Shown: in pieces, positions 23,025 to 36,129 of the stretch | How positions within the stretch are numbered: the first letter of the stretch is position 1 | How the letters are laid out: each line of letters opens with the position of its first letter | NCBI RefSeq assembly: GCF_003672135.1 | Contig: NC_039515.1 | Location: 1,674,001-1,738,000, forward strand | DNA: 64,000 nucleotides | Reading direction: 5' to 3' | Source of the DNA: Ooceraea biroi | Taxonomy: Eukaryota; Arthropoda; Insecta; Hymenoptera; Formicidae | Notes under the pieces: model-generated | What the model saw: only the letters and a program-made list of their open reading frames with translations | Databases searched by the model: none | What the model was told of the DNA's origin: nothing | Program-made: the position numbers and the translations under genes

Positions 23025-26000
23025 ATGCCGTCGGCTCGAAGGATGATCCTGGGCCACGTTGTGTCCGGTTTGTACGGCAAGATGAGTCGTCGGAAAAAGT
23101 TGGACGGTGATATGCTCGAAACTCCGATGAAGAGATGTCTTTCCACCTTCGACATCACGTTGCTCGGTAAGTGTCTTCCTGTTGTGTGTTTAACTGTGAT
23201 CTGAATAAGAAAAGATATATTAAAACAGAAAACTTAAAGAAACAGTCATGTAAAATTACAGATTATTTAGTAGTAAAATAAAAGATTATTTTTTCATGTT
23301 AGTAGTGATACGTCAGTACAATCCTGGTTACACTGACGCATTATGTTAATAACCACAATAATTGTATAACGATAGAGAATTCACACGCGCGCATTATCGG
23401 TGCGGTCAGTGATAAATGTGATAACATGATATTACAGCCTTGGCCGTCGAAATAAAAGTTATTCCACATTTAGATAACGGTTGCAGTCCATTAAGGATAA
23501 TTGCACTCGTGCACATTAGATTTATTCTTTTTATATTCTATAATATGCATAACATTAATTTATATGTAATACTAATTTCTGCATGCTTTCTTAGAAGTTA
23601 ATTAAATTCTATTACCATGTAATTATACACGTGTGAATCTGACTGCAGGCGTTGGTCATATGGTTGGTGCCGGAATTTACGTGTTGACGGGAACGGTTGC
23701 ACGCGACACGGCTGGACCCGGTGTAATCTTTAGCTTTCTCATAGCTGGTTTAGCTTCCATATTGGCGGCACTCTGTTATGCCGAGCTTGCTGCCCGAGTG
23801 CCGAAAGCGGGCAGCGCGTACGTCTACACGTATTTCACCATCGGCGAATTCTGGGCTTTCAGTATAGGATGGAATCTCATCTTGGAGCACGCATTCGGTA
23901 CAAAACCCGTATTCTTTATCCAAAGAATTTGTCAAACCTAAAGAGAAAGAAAAACAAACAAAATTAAATCGAATTATTAAATTAAGTCACTATTTCTAAT
24001 TAAATTAAATCAAGTATTAATTCTTTTACTCATTTCGAGGATTTTATATAGAGATTATACAGAGATTGTATCTGTCACGTTAATCAGGCGCAGCATCCGT
24101 GGCGAGGGCTTGGAGCGGCTACGTGGACTCGTTAGCAGGCGGTGCGATTAGTAATTACACGCGCGGCGTCATAGGTACATACGGCATAGGAGAGCCTCTG
24201 GAAGTTGTCCCGGATTTTCTAGCGGGCGGATTATGCTTGGTTTATACCATGCTCATGGGATTAGGGGTGAAATCCTCAACGGCGGTGAACTCGCTGTTGA
24301 CCATGATCAACTTGGCAGTGATGGGACTAGTCATCTCTTTGGGGATCTATTACGCGGATATTGCAAACTGGAGCAGCCAGAACGGCGGTCTTTTACCATA
24401 TGGTTTCAGCGGCGTGATCGCCGGTGAGTTATTTTACCTGAAGTGTCGCTAGAAAACGCGATGACCGTAAAACACGCGTGAATCACATTGATCCGCGAGT
24501 CCAAGAAATTGAGAAAACAAATTTGAATTTATGGTTAATCGTCGATGAAAATGCAATACCATTTATTCCATTTCATATAACATATTGCACGTATATGTCG
24601 ATTGAAGTTAAAGAGATAAAGATAAAAATTCTGGCGCGTCATTCAGGTGCAGCAACGTGTTTTTACGCCTACGTCGGCTTCGATTCGATCGCGACCGCCG
24701 GTGAAGAGGCTCGCGATCCAGCACGAAGCATCCCGCTGGCGATGATATTCTCCATGGCGATAGTGACTATCGGATATATGTTGGTCAGCGGTGCCCTGAC
24801 ACTGGTCGTGCCGTACTGGGCGGTCAATCCTACCGCAGCGCTTCCGGAAGCCTTCTCGTCCAGGGGAATCCCGTGGGCTAAATATGTGATAAGGTGAATG
24901 AGCATATCTGTTTCTCTGTGTTGCATTTCTTAATACATTAATACCGTTAAGTTAACAATGATATTTTCCGAGAAAAAATTACGGTAAGATGTATGTAAAA
25001 GCTAAAAATACCATGGCTATTGTTTATTTCATCCTTAAATGCATATGCATATGCGTTTAACATGACTCTAATGAGGGATGCGACCCCACGATCGACCAAA
25101 TCGATATTCTACGAGTTAATAATATTGTAACGCACATACGAGCAATCCTCACTCTCTCGAAAGTTCATAGCTTCATTACCGATGGCATTTTGATGGAGAA
25201 AAAAATAGCAGCAGGAGTAAAAAAACAGTAATAGATAATTTCTGATCAAGAAACCAATTAAAAATTAGATTTAAAGTAGCCTCGGCAGTTACTTGAGCCT
25301 CGTGTTCGCAGTGTGGGTGCCCTTTGCGGAATGACGACGACGCTTTTCGGATCCCTGTTCTCTCTACCGAGGACGATGTACGCTATGGCGAACGACGGCC
25401 TGTTATTCGCCATCTTCGGTCGCATCAACGAGCGAACGCAAGTGCCCATGTGCAACCTCGTCATAAGTGGACTGTTCAGTGCCTTAATCGCATTACTGTT
25501 CGACCTGCAGCATCTGATCGAGTTCATGTCGATCGGAATTCTGCTCGCGTACACTGTGGTAGCAATTGGCGTCATCCTGCTGAGGTATATGCCCGACACA
25601 CAACCGTCTGATCAAATCAGCTGCAGTACACCGAGCAGCAGTTTGTCCTCACCACCGACGGAGGAAGCGGATTCCAGCAATTACAGCAGCATTACATCCG
25701 GCAAGTCCAAAGTGAGCATACTGAATAGTTTTCCGTGTAGAATTACGAAACTTTAATCGCGCGCACGCATTGCTTGATTTTCTCTTATTTTTTCAGTTGC
25801 TGCGCGAAGGGACTGGAAAATTCAAGCCACGATACGCCTGGATGGAAGAGTGGCTGCAGGATTACGATACGAAATACATCATAACTACTTGCCTGTTTAT
25901 CTATCTGATGACTTTCACTTTCCTCAGCTGTTTCCTGTCGATAATATTTGAGATAGCAGTCCCGTTAACGAAGACCGATTACTTCTTTGCAGCATGCTAT

Positions 26001-26577
26001 CTTCCATTACCCATCGCAAGTAAGTACACATTTTTTAATGTTTTCCGATTTCGTTCGGCGTGGTACAATCGCCACTCGCTATACGTTTCACTGAATGTGT
26101 TTAAATACTTGTTACTTGTATATCTAGGTCTTTTCGTTATCGCCGCCCTTAAACAAAATCCGCCCACTGGAAAGTTTCAAGTTCCGCTGGTGCCCTTGAT
26201 CCCGGCATTAAGCATTCTCTTCAACATTAATCTGCTATTGCATTTGTCTTTAATAACTTGGATACGATTTGTTGTATGGATGGTAGTCGGTAGGTTGATG
26301 TATTGTATATTATTCACGTGCATGCAAGAAGATAGATGTTGTAATTTGGGATCATCAATATCTAATTTCGTCTCTTCTTGACTCTTTTTCAGGGGTGATA
26401 ATTTACTTTCTATACGGCATCCATTACAGTAAAGAGGCTACTAATATTCCAAATTCGTATTCCGTTTTAATGGCAACTTCAGAAGCCGAGAAAGGCACAA
26501 AGTGGGGCTCGACGTTGCGGGTTAGTCAAAAGAGCGACAAAGCACCTATCTTAGACGATAAAGAACTCGTTCACTAG
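23025..26577 (+). CDS. Cationic amino acid transporter, SLC7 (CAT) family, CG5535-like
   Basis: Plasma- or endomembrane APC-superfamily transporter with CAT architecture, expected to carry cationic amino acids. Eight exons, 23025-23166, 23649-23897, 24088-24423, 24647-24893, 25312-25711, 25797-26019, 26128-26289 and 26393-26577, give 647 residues, all phases consistent. Conserved features include CLSTFDITLLGVGHMVGAGI across the first junction (TM1, unwound Gly-rich substrate site), YAELAARVPKAGSAYVYTY, GWNLILEHAFGAASVARAW, CFYAYVGFDSIATAGEEARD and LFSLPRTMYAMANDGLL. A Ser-rich cytosolic loop lies at about residues 430-470, and more membrane segments follow. The start at 23025 gives the conserved leader MPSARRMILGHVVSGL, better than the in-frame ATGs at 23043 and 23082. 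By recollection the closest fly relative is CG5535. Exact substrate is not readable from sequence. Confidence 0.93.
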
Positions 26578-28902
26578 AATTCCGTATTTTTATCGACTGT
26601 TTTTCCATTCATTATTCCACTCATTAGTGGAGCCGCGGAAATCGCTTGAATTTTAAAACCGAAACAAAGTTCAACAACGAAGCATGCTTGAATGCGAAAT
26701 AATGTAGGCAATGATACAAAAGAACAGAACAAAATATTTCCAAGTACTTTTAATAGTTTTTAACTTTTAATTTTAATATGATTGACGAACATGTAATGCA
26801 TTTGGCTACTTAGATGCATACTGCGACGTGTCAATGCCTCATATATAAGATTGATTTTTTATTCCACTTTTGTTAATTGTTCTACATTTATTTCTATTTC
26901 AACGGCTCCACTTTACATGTTATATGTAATTCGAAGTTTAAATATGGAATATATTTTGTAAATACCGATCTAACAAAACCTAACGCAAGATGCAACTTAC
27001 TCTTTTCTCGAAGATTGTCCGATAAAACACTTCTTGGTACTTAACGTCTTCTAGTCCGACTAATTATGACTCGAATAATTTTAAGTTTATTGAATATTTT
27101 GATATCGGTCTTATTTCTAAAAGCGATCAACGAAGCACATTACCGTTCTTCCTTTCTTAGGTAATTACTGTTATCACGTAGTCATATAATTAAATGATTT
27201 ATTTTATAAATTACTGCGTTGAAGATTGTGCTACGTAGTACTTAATGATCTTTGAAACAAATTAATTTAGTAATTTATAAGAAGCTCATCTATCATATGT
27301 TTTATTACGCACAAATTAATGAATCGATGGGAGTTTATCACATCTCTTATTTCGAATGATGTTTTATTTTAGTGTAAGTATCGATTGGCCTTGGGAACGA
27401 ATAGATCTATCATAGAAATTAAAAAAATGATACCTGAATTCAGATCTCGACAATAGACTTGCTTGCATCACGGCAGTCTTTAAGATTAAGATAGTAGCTA
27501 ACGAATCTCTTAAATATGCATTAAGCGTTCCAATTTACCAATCGATTTACAAAACGAATAAAAATGGCGAAGGATAATCAGAATATGATGTACTTCGCGA
27601 GGAAAGACTTGCTCGTATACCAAAAATACATTGCATTTATATATATAAGTTATTATTTGTGTGATATTTATATGATTATTGGCTGTACTATTGATTTGTG
27701 CGTATTATATACGCATGTATTATACATAATGAGTATAATCATGTATGGAAAGTATTTATACAATATATATATATATAATATCGATGTGTTAACGATAGAT
27801 TCAAAATGCTACAGAGAAATGTATTTAAATAATGAATAGTTTACAAAACGCAGATTGAATTTATTTATTTAGAAGGAGAGACACATTTATATCCTTTTAA
27901 TATAATGGCGAATGGACAAACGAAAAAAGCAACGCAAATTTTCGGAATAATTTTCGGATGTATCGTGCTGTAATTAGACACGATACGTCTTTCGAAGAAA
28001 ATAAACGATTAGAAGAGTCCACTTATTTCTATACGAAAGCTTGTCCAATGAACCTGCTTCCTCGATTAATAAAAATTAATACAGTTTCTCCGTATGTAAA
28101 GCACGTATGTAAAGTAGCCGCGCGATCGAACGTTCAAATTCGTCGCAGCGGTGCCAAGTCCAATAACACACCCGCGCAATCGATTCCTCATTGCGGCGGT
28201 ATGCAACATCGTTCACGTGCAGCACATCGTACATTACGATGTCCACGCAAATAACTTGTGTCTATCCACAGCTAGATATCTAAACCCGTAAAACCGTAAC
28301 TATACCTGATTATTCATTTTCATATAGTTAGTTATTCATATTATTCAGGTAACGCGACTCGTTATCGCGATCGACCGTATTCGTTTTCCGTTCGAACGTT
28401 ACCGCTCACTTCTTATATTCACGCCGGGAAGATGCAAAAAAACACAAAACTGAATAAAACACATACACCAATTCCAACTTTTGTTTTATATGAAAAACTT
28501 TTATTAACATCCTGCGTTTTAAATATTCGTCAGTTTTTTTTACACGCACGTAAATACTTTCGGATATATTTACGATATAAACTGCAAACGTGCGCGTCGC
28601 ACGTGTCACATATGTTGATATCGCTTTTACAAAACTTCTATGAAACATCTGTAAAGTATAGTACAGTTCTGTGCAAGATTAATATTATTATATATTATTC
28701 GTAACAACACATGTTAATTTTCCAGAAAAGTAACGGATCATGAGTTCATACATACATAAAACAATACCGTCTAAATAGTGTATAATATAACGCTCTGTAA
28801 AAAAATAGCATACTTTGTCTCGTAATCATTTAGAGAAATGTTTTTTTCACTCATCGATTGATTGACAAATAAATATATAAGTATTATAAATATGTACTGT
28901 GT

Positions 28903-28906
<4 letters not shown>

Positions 28907-28944
<38 letters not shown>
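28907..28944. repeat. (AT)n microsatellite
   Basis: About 19 uninterrupted AT dinucleotides, continuing into interrupted TA-rich sequence on both sides. Confidence 0.95.
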
Positions 28945-28948
<4 letters not shown>

Positions 28949-29137
28949 ATATACATACAAGGAAGGAAAAATATGTATTATATCATACACATTACATATA
29001 ATACATATTTCTTTATCTATATTAAATAATATACACTAGTAAATTTATATTTTTTTAAATATATGTAGAATATGTTAATATTAATTAATTAAAAGTAAAA
29101 CCAAATCAGAGAAATGAGGAGAAACGTTAGAAGTCGT

Positions 29138-29143
29138 TTTATT
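29138..29143 (-). terminator. Candidate polyadenylation signal of SLC33A1
   Basis: TTTATT on the plus strand is AATAAA on the minus strand, about 285 bases past the SLC33A1 stop. Confidence 0.35.
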
Positions 29144-29427
29144 ATTCACGGAATGATCAGCTGAGATTATATCGCGTTCTTTTAACGGGAAAATCTTCAT
29201 ATTCTATAACAGATAACATATTATTCTCTCCGAGGTAAATGGACAGTTATATCGATTCACCTCGTGCACATCATAAAACTGGAACACTTCGTAAACGTGC
29301 AGGAAAATGATGCATGCACATTGCCCCACATGAACGTGATACATGTATATGCATCAGCGCGTCGATTTCCTAATGGATTTACAGGTACCGCAAAGCGTTA
29401 ACGGGCTCATAACACTGTGCTGATATG

Positions 29428-32119
29428 TTACCTGTTGTTACGAGAGAGCACGATTTTCCAAGCGGACATCGGTTGCGCCTGTAATATATTAATTTTTCTA
29501 CGCCCCCACCTGAGCCAGGAGAATCCTATGATTAAGCAGAGAATCGTCTCTATGTAGTAACCGTCGAGCTGCATAACGCAGACGCCGTTATCGGTTTTCG
29601 TACAAAGCTGAAAACGCAATAGACATTGTTTTTTATCGACAAACCTATTTAATCTTTATAATGTGATATAGAATTATAATTATAAAAAAACCAGAATAGA
29701 CAAGGATAGAAAAAGAGAAATATGGAAAGACAGCGAGACAAACCTCTTTCTCGGTAATTGTGCTACAATCATTCGCGTGATCGGTACTGCATTGTCTAAA
29801 CGTCAACGGATCGACGAACCAAAGCGCGGCCGTGGCGGGCCAGTTCCCGCCGAGATTACACAGGGTATTGAGCAACGTCATGTAAGTGCCGCCAACGGTC
29901 GGATCACTCACTTTTGCGAAGAAAGCCATCGATGCCACGAACATACTACTTACAGAAATCTAAAGCAAACAAGGAGCATTGTATAGATTCAAGAATAAAT
30001 CTTGTGAGGACGGATAAAATTTCTGTCACGCTCGAGCCTCGCACGGTATTTACCTGATGTATAAAATAAAGACCTATCAGCACGAGCACGTAGTAAGCGG
30101 GCACGTGTCCGTCGATTACAACGAACGGCGTAACCCAGACCAAAAACGCCGCTATCAGGCCGAAGGCGAGCCTGTATGAGAATTTATTCGTAAATTAAAT
30201 AACAGAGATATATTTACTCATAACTGCGTAATCAAATATTATATCAATGAATTAGATCAATATCAATTATTACCTATAGGGCATGGCCTTCATGTAAACG
30301 TTCATGGGTCTAGGACCAGCGGTGTACTTCGAGATAATTAACGGCAAAATGATCTGCAACGGTATCATCGGTACGGCCAGGAAAGCGAGCTTCTCTTTCG
30401 GGAAACCAGCTTCTATGAGCTTTAAACTGGTTACAGCGTCGCAGGCCGAAAATCCGATCTGCGATATAACAAACGCAATGAATACAAGACCATACGTTGC
30501 AATACGTTTACAAATTCACTTTCGCAATTCATTCGCATCGAACCTTCGCAGTTAGGAGGAAGATGATCGTAGTCTTTATGGCAGGCAATTTAACTATGTC
30601 CGACAGCAGCTTGTATGCATGTTTAATATCCATGTTTAACTCTTCGCCTTTCGGAGTCCTGCCCTTGTCTTCGTGTTTAAACAATGCTACGAACGTCGTC
30701 GTGATAACAAACATCCAGCCCCAAAAGTATAAAAATCCTACAGACAAAACGTGCTTGTTATGATCCGAATAAATCTCTTATGATTTACAGATAACAATCT
30801 TGAGTAGCAGTATCTTCTTACCAGGTAAAGTTAATATGCCTTCGTCGGAAGGGGTTGATCTCAAGTAGCTGTTACAAAATTCGGCAGATTCCAACGAAAT
30901 GAACAAGACGTAGCCGATAAAATAACCGGCCGTTTGGCCGACACTGTTACAAGTCGATGCATACCCGACGTTGCACCTTAATGAACGAATCATAATTAGA
31001 TAAATTGTACAGAAGCATTGGTCACGTGTACAAGCTTGCACATATGACGAGAGGGTACCGTTTAAGCATCGTGAGCGCCCATCCGTCTACCACGATGTCC
31101 TGGGTTGCAGCGAGCACGTTCAAAGCGAAAAATAACACAGTCAGCATTTCGATATTGGGCTCTTCGTGCTTCTTGCCCAACCAGTGATCGACATAATTCG
31201 ATAGGAGAAGCATAAACATGCCCATTAAGTACTGAGTGGGAATCAACCAAGTTTTCCTCCTCCCGAATCTTTTGGAGAAGATAGAATCTACTATGGGCGC
31301 CCAAAGGAGCTTTAACGAGAACGGCCATTGTACGAAACTGAATTCAGCCTGCGTCAACAAGAATATGTAAATGCATTAATTTCCTGTTCAGTCTTTCTTA
31401 ACTTAAGTCTGAAGTAGGAACTGCTCAAAGTTAAAGCTAACTAAATTAATATTAAATTTGTTAAACTGATACAATCAAGTACACATGCATCTAATTTTAA
31501 TGTTAATTTTAATTTTTATTGAAAATGTATTTCTATATCGATTATATTAGCATAAAATTTTATTTGATTAAATAATATATTTATATAATCTTATTAAACA
31601 ACTAGATAAGCTACAGAGTTTATGAATCAAATTAATAAGATTGCATAATTGTAAAGTATCAGTAAAAGTGTAGCAATTTTGTGCATTGTATTGGCAACAT
31701 TACTAATACACTGCCACCTTGCAACAAAATATTTCTGCAATCTTTCCACAGTGTATGGGTATGAATTTCCGTATTAAAGACATTAAAAATAATGTTAATC
31801 AAAAGATTTTATCAACATATTGGAGAAATATCGGAAAATTTAATACTACTAAAATCTCGGAAATCGATTTAATCAGGTATTCGAATATAATTACATAAAT
31901 ATTGTTACGTACTTGTTGCCGATACGAAACCTTTCCGTTCTGTAACAAAATAGGAATCGAGCCACACAATCCCAGCGGGATTCCTTGTAGCAAATACAAG
32001 AAGAACAGGATCGCGATGTTTTTCTCGTCGCCCCGCAAATCGGAGGACTCCTGGACGCTGTTCGCGTCGACGGTGCCATCCTCCAAGGAATGATCCTCCT
32101 TTTCTAATTTCCTCCTCAT
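29428..32119 (-). CDS. SLC33A1: Acetyl-coenzyme A transporter 1 (SLC33A1)
   Basis: Multi-pass major-facilitator protein that imports acetyl-CoA into the ER lumen for lysine and sialic-acid acetylation. Eight exons, 31913-32119, 31059-31348, 30822-30976, 30544-30737, 30274-30458, 30054-30171, 29744-29959 and 29428-29607, give 514 residues with consistent phases (human form 549). A polar cytosolic head of about 35 residues is followed by FLYLLQGIPLGLCGSIPILLQ (TM1). Then come FSFVQWPFSLKLLWAPIVDS, FGRRKTWLIPTQYLMG, ATQDIVVDGWALTML and SVGQTAGYFIGYV, the most conserved parts of the family. Later TYMTLLNTLCNLGGNWP and a Cys-containing luminal loop precede the last TM and a basic tail. The ATG at 32119 is the first in frame and gives the expected short head. 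Confidence 0.95.
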
Positions 32120-32856
32120 ATTGTTGCCCCTGCGAGCCAGTTAACGATGAATATTCACTCGCGCCACGTCTACACTCTACACTGTTGCTAAACGGTGATT
32201 TTCAAGGTTATCGCCGATCGTTAGGCACTCGCATTTAGGTTAGAATCACCGCTGGACACTACACATCGCGATCGAATACTGATACGCGCGACTGCGGGAC
32301 GCATCGACGATTACGATCTCAATTACCATGCATAAATATGCGATTTATGTTATTCCGTGCGAAATGTCACTGACGTGATCATCGTAGACATAACCTTTCG
32401 CAGCTGTCAACGAGATGGAACAGCAAACAAAATACTCGGCGGCGATTTATAACTTAGCTTTCTTCTTCCCACTTTCCGCTCACATCGTCGTTTTGGAACT
32501 ATAAGAAAAGTAATCACTTTAAGTACGAAAATTGCGAGCACAGATCTCAAACACTGTCGTGTTGCCACGTTGTTTCTTATTAGGACACGTCAGTTATACT
32601 TTGTTATTTTATTCGCAACGTCACGTGCGTGAAGATGTTTTATATGTAGACTGGTGTGACGACTGGAGCGCTATCTCGCCTATATTTGACGAAAAACTAA
32701 TGTCGCGCGGGAATTTCAAGTGTAAGTCTCGGAACATAAAGATTGCAACATCGTGATTAAATCATTCACACGAGCGAAAATTTAATGTAAATTTTTAGCA
32801 CGAACTATCAAAATGTCTATGGCCGAATAATCAGAAATTTATGCACTCAGATACTA
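32120..32856. other. SLC33A1 promoter side and intergenic
   Basis: The first 350 bases right of the SLC33A1 ATG must hold its 5' UTR and promoter. No TATA box is evident. No other gene is seen. Confidence 0.45.
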
Positions 32857-33624
32857 CCCAGGCAGCACAACATTGGTTTCAAAACCGTTTCATAAACGTT
32901 TTGCCGTAACGTTTCATAACCATTTTATTGAAACGTTAATTTAGGAGAAAAATGTCCAACGAAAAAACGTTAGGAGAAACGTTTCTTTTTCGGCAAAAAA
33001 ACGTTTCAGAAACCATCAGAAAAATATTTATCAATTCTATATATCAGTGCCTCAAAGATAGACAGAGTTAAGTTACATTTTTGTAAAAAACTAGATTTTT
33101 ATATTTTATGAATTAGTCTCTAAATTTCGTGTAGTGGAATCTCACTCTTTTGAAATATCACTTCAAGTAAGAGTGATCTCAAAAGTTTCAAAAGAAAAGA
33201 AGAAAAGAGTATTGGATCGGTTTTCCGGATGGTTATTTATAAGGTGATAACACAAATGTTACTTGCGAGAACGTCACGTCTGGCCATCTATCGGTCGCTT
33301 GGTGAATCAGAGGTGGGAATCACACACACTTGTGTTGATTTTTGTCTCTTGTTCCATAATCGAGTACATTGAAACGTATGATGTAAAAATAATTAATACT
33401 CGCAAAGTAAGTAGAAATTACTATTTTTTCTATATTAATTATATAATTTCAAATCGATTTAATAAAACACATTTTTCGTTTCTGTGGAAAGGTGAAAAAT
33501 ACGTTTTTAAAATTTAGGTCTAAAAACGGTTTCTATTTAAACCGTTTCTTAAATGGTACTTTATGTTTCTTAGACATTAGATACGTCTAAGAAACATATA
33601 TTAGGCTAACATGTGTTACCTGGG
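32857..33624. mobile_element. Non-autonomous DNA element with CCCAGG termini, TA flanks
   Basis: The left end reads TACCCAGGCAGCACA. The right end, in reverse complement, reads TACCCAGGTAACACA. These are imperfect inverted termini of about 15 bases with TA on each outer side. Internally the sequence is built of repeated AACGTTT/AAACGTT motifs on the left and mirrored AAACGGTTT/AAACCGTTT motifs on the right, plus a 14-base-arm hairpin at 33562-33598. It has no coding capacity. The features fit a MITE or foldback element of about 770 bases; its family is unknown to me. Confidence 0.6.
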
Positions 33625-33980
33625 TATAAAGTACAATAAAATTGATAAAACATAGACATAGCTGACTTGGATGCAATATATGTTTTAATTATGATGTATT
33701 ATCAAATTAATTATTATAAATCGTATATATTTGTTAATTACTATAATAGTGAATACATTTTTCAAAACGCCACATATGTTACATACACATATTGAGATTG
33801 GTACAAAAAGTATTTAAAGATAATTTTAATTGAGTATCTTTCCTTTCCCCATAATGATATATATATTTTCCTATTTTGTATATATTTTTAATAAAATCTA
33901 TTGATCATACATATCCTTAATAATATTCTTTAATAGTATTTCATGATACTTAATATCTTTTTTTATATATTAAAATGAAT

Positions 33981-33986
33981 TTTATT
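33981..33986 (-). terminator. Candidate polyadenylation signal of the secreted Gly-rich gene
   Basis: TTTATT on the plus strand is AATAAA on the minus strand, about 67 bases past the stop at 34053. Confidence 0.45.
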
Positions 33987-34052
33987 TCTGTGCATGCTTA
34001 CTTATTGTCAAGTAGTTAAGTGATATATAATCATGATTAAAAGATATTTCAT

Positions 34053-35944
34053 TCACAATTTTCCTACGTAATTACAAATAAATACGTCGCAACTTTTGTT
34101 CTCCGTTGCAGTGCTAACAGCAAGTTTAATTAAATTTTTCACATTTGCGTTCACACTGGTAGTATTTAATACATTGTCCTGTATTCTGCGGAAATAAAAA
34201 ATTAGTTATAATTAATATACGTAATGTTGCGAAATATTCAAGCATTCAGAAAACTACGTACAGATTAGTAAGGTGATATTTACGATTTGTATTTAAGATT
34301 TCAACATCCTTTCCGAGATCAGATAAGTAATCTTTTTGAATTTCACATGTCAGTCTTGCAACACATCTTGGGGAAACGATCAATCTGTTACTGGAGCCAT
34401 CTTTTCGTATCTATTCAAAAATGGAGAAGATCGGCATTTCAGTAAAGTTTCTATGCGATGAGATTAGGTCGTGCATAATATACCTTGGCTAAATTTGCTC
34501 TTAGCATGTGCAAAATATAATCCATCTGGAAATCCGTTTGCTCCTCCTCCGAGAAGGTTTCCGATCTCTTCCTCCTTCCAGCCACGATACCAAGCGGCAA
34601 GAGAACCGGGTTCGAAGCTAATGCCGCTGCCGCTCCAATCAACGCGACACCAGCTAGAGCTTTTAATGCTACGGCCTTAAAAAACATAATTTTTAATCTA
34701 TGGGTTCTTCTACGATCGTCGAATTTCATATAGACATTTATTTAAATACGGAAAGAAGAATATCAATTTTCCAAACAAGTACCTTTTGAGCGTGAATATT
34801 TCCCGTGTGCTGAGACACACCTCCATCCGAAAAGGCCTGTTCGCCAGGACCGAACTCGTCTCCATCGGCCAGCGTTCCCGAAATCCCATAGCCGCCGGTC
34901 GAACCTCCATATCCAATCGGTCTACCATAGCCCCCGTAACCACTAGTCCCATGACTATATCCTCCAATGTTCCCCGAGCCGTATCCCAGAGTGTTGGGTC
35001 GGTTAGTACTTTCACTTCCATACACTGGACGCGGTATATATCTTGATATAAAGAATCATGAAGGATTAACAAAATGCAAATTTTCAAATTTAAAATGATG
35101 CTTTTCTTCGTACATACTCTTTTAACGTACATTCTCTTGATAAAGAGATGTTAGTCGTTTCCCAGATTAAGTTTTGCACTAAAAATATCTTGTAACGTGC
35201 AGAAACGCCACAAAGATCAACGAATAATTTTATAATAGCAGAGAGTTCGAAAAAATTTTACCTGTCTCCCGACTGACCTCCTCCATAGTACCCGCTTCCG
35301 CTTCCTCCTCCTCCTCCTCCGGGTCTACCGCCACTTCCGGTGGAACCCGGGGGGCGACTTTGAGTTTGCCATCCGTATCTGAAACGAAACTTTGCGTCCT
35401 GAAATTTTTATATACGCAGGAGATAGCCAATAAATTAGCTATACCTGTCGATAGGCTGGCGGTCGCCGTATTGCGAGGGATATCGTCCGGTCTCCAAGGG
35501 GATCTTGTTGTAATTATAATCGGGTCGTGCAACTCCGCTGGAGCTGTATCTGGAGCCACAGCAGCTGGAACTTGCAAGTAAAAATGTTCCATAATCCAAG
35601 TTGTTGCGAAACTGTCATTATAATTATTCATCATGTTTTAGTAGAGTCACGTTTTCGTAAAAGCTGCGCTCTATTCTAGAAAATATTCACTTATCTCTGG
35701 ACCCGGAATTCGAGTCGCGGTGTATTACGGTTCTCGGTTTCTTGTCGGTCTTTTCCAGCTCTTCGTCATTGCTGTCACCTGGAATAAGCTGCGACGAGTT
35801 TTTGGCGTCAACGATGTTTACCAGGAGTCGATCCTCCGAATTGGATTGTCTCTTGGAAAGTTCGGTGGTCGTCGTGAATTCACTTTCCTCTGCCAGCACA
35901 CAACAGACACCGAAAATGATAAGAAGAATTGGGATGTACGTCAT
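34053..35944 (-). CDS. Secreted Gly/Tyr-rich protein with dibasic processing site, function unknown
   Basis: I do not recognise the family. Seven exons, 35691-35944, 35445-35570, 35262-35378, 35041 down to 34783, 34484-34675, 34262-34410 and 34053-34185, give 409 residues with consistent phases. The order is: signal peptide (MTYIPILLIIFGVCCVLA, cleavage near residue 18); Ser/Thr/Asp-rich acidic segment to about 85; SSCCGSRY; a Gly/Ser/Tyr-rich low-complexity region (about 130-250, poly-Gly and GYG repeats); then an Ala/Leu hydrophobic helix (VALKALAGVALIGAAAALA) ending before GRRKRSE, a furin-type site near residue 289. The C-terminal domain is about 120 residues and holds two Cys pairs (SPRCVARLTCEI, KSCDVFICNYV), suggesting disulfides. 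The intron before the last exon uses donor GTACGT. The ATG at 35944 was chosen because it starts the signal peptide and lies downstream of a TATA box. It may be a cuticle or extracellular-matrix component, but this is a guess. Confidence 0.85.
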
Positions 35945-36119
35945 CGTCCCAATACGTAAAGCACGAAAATATTTAATGCACTTCCCTTTTCGAAACCTTA
36001 TCCAGATATCGAGTGTACTGATAAGCGAATAATTGCAATTGATATCGAGAAATTTGAGGAGTATCCGCTCTAACGTAGAGATGACAGAAAAGTGAGTCTC
36101 TAATTTCCCAAGTTTCACC

Positions 36120-36129
36120 TATTTATATA
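36120..36129 (-). promoter_or_regulatory. TATA box of the secreted Gly-rich gene
   Basis: The minus strand reads TATATAAATA about 180 bases upstream of the ATG, predicting transcription start near 36090-36095 and a leader of about 150 bases. It also rules out the longer in-frame extension up to 36118, which begins with GTG and lies at the TATA box. Confidence 0.6.

Larger units (their letters stand above)
26578..29427. other. Intergenic between convergent transporter genes
   Basis: AT-rich stretch between the 3' ends of the SLC7 transporter and SLC33A1. Open frames here have no recognisable domain and biased AT-rich composition. It contains an AT microsatellite at 28907-28944 and minus-strand AATAAA at 29138-29143. 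Confidence 0.5.

Noticed and set aside
35945..36118. In-frame N-terminal extension of the secreted Gly-rich protein
   Set aside because: It begins with GTG, lies between the TATA box and the signal-peptide ATG, and would bury the signal peptide inside the protein.
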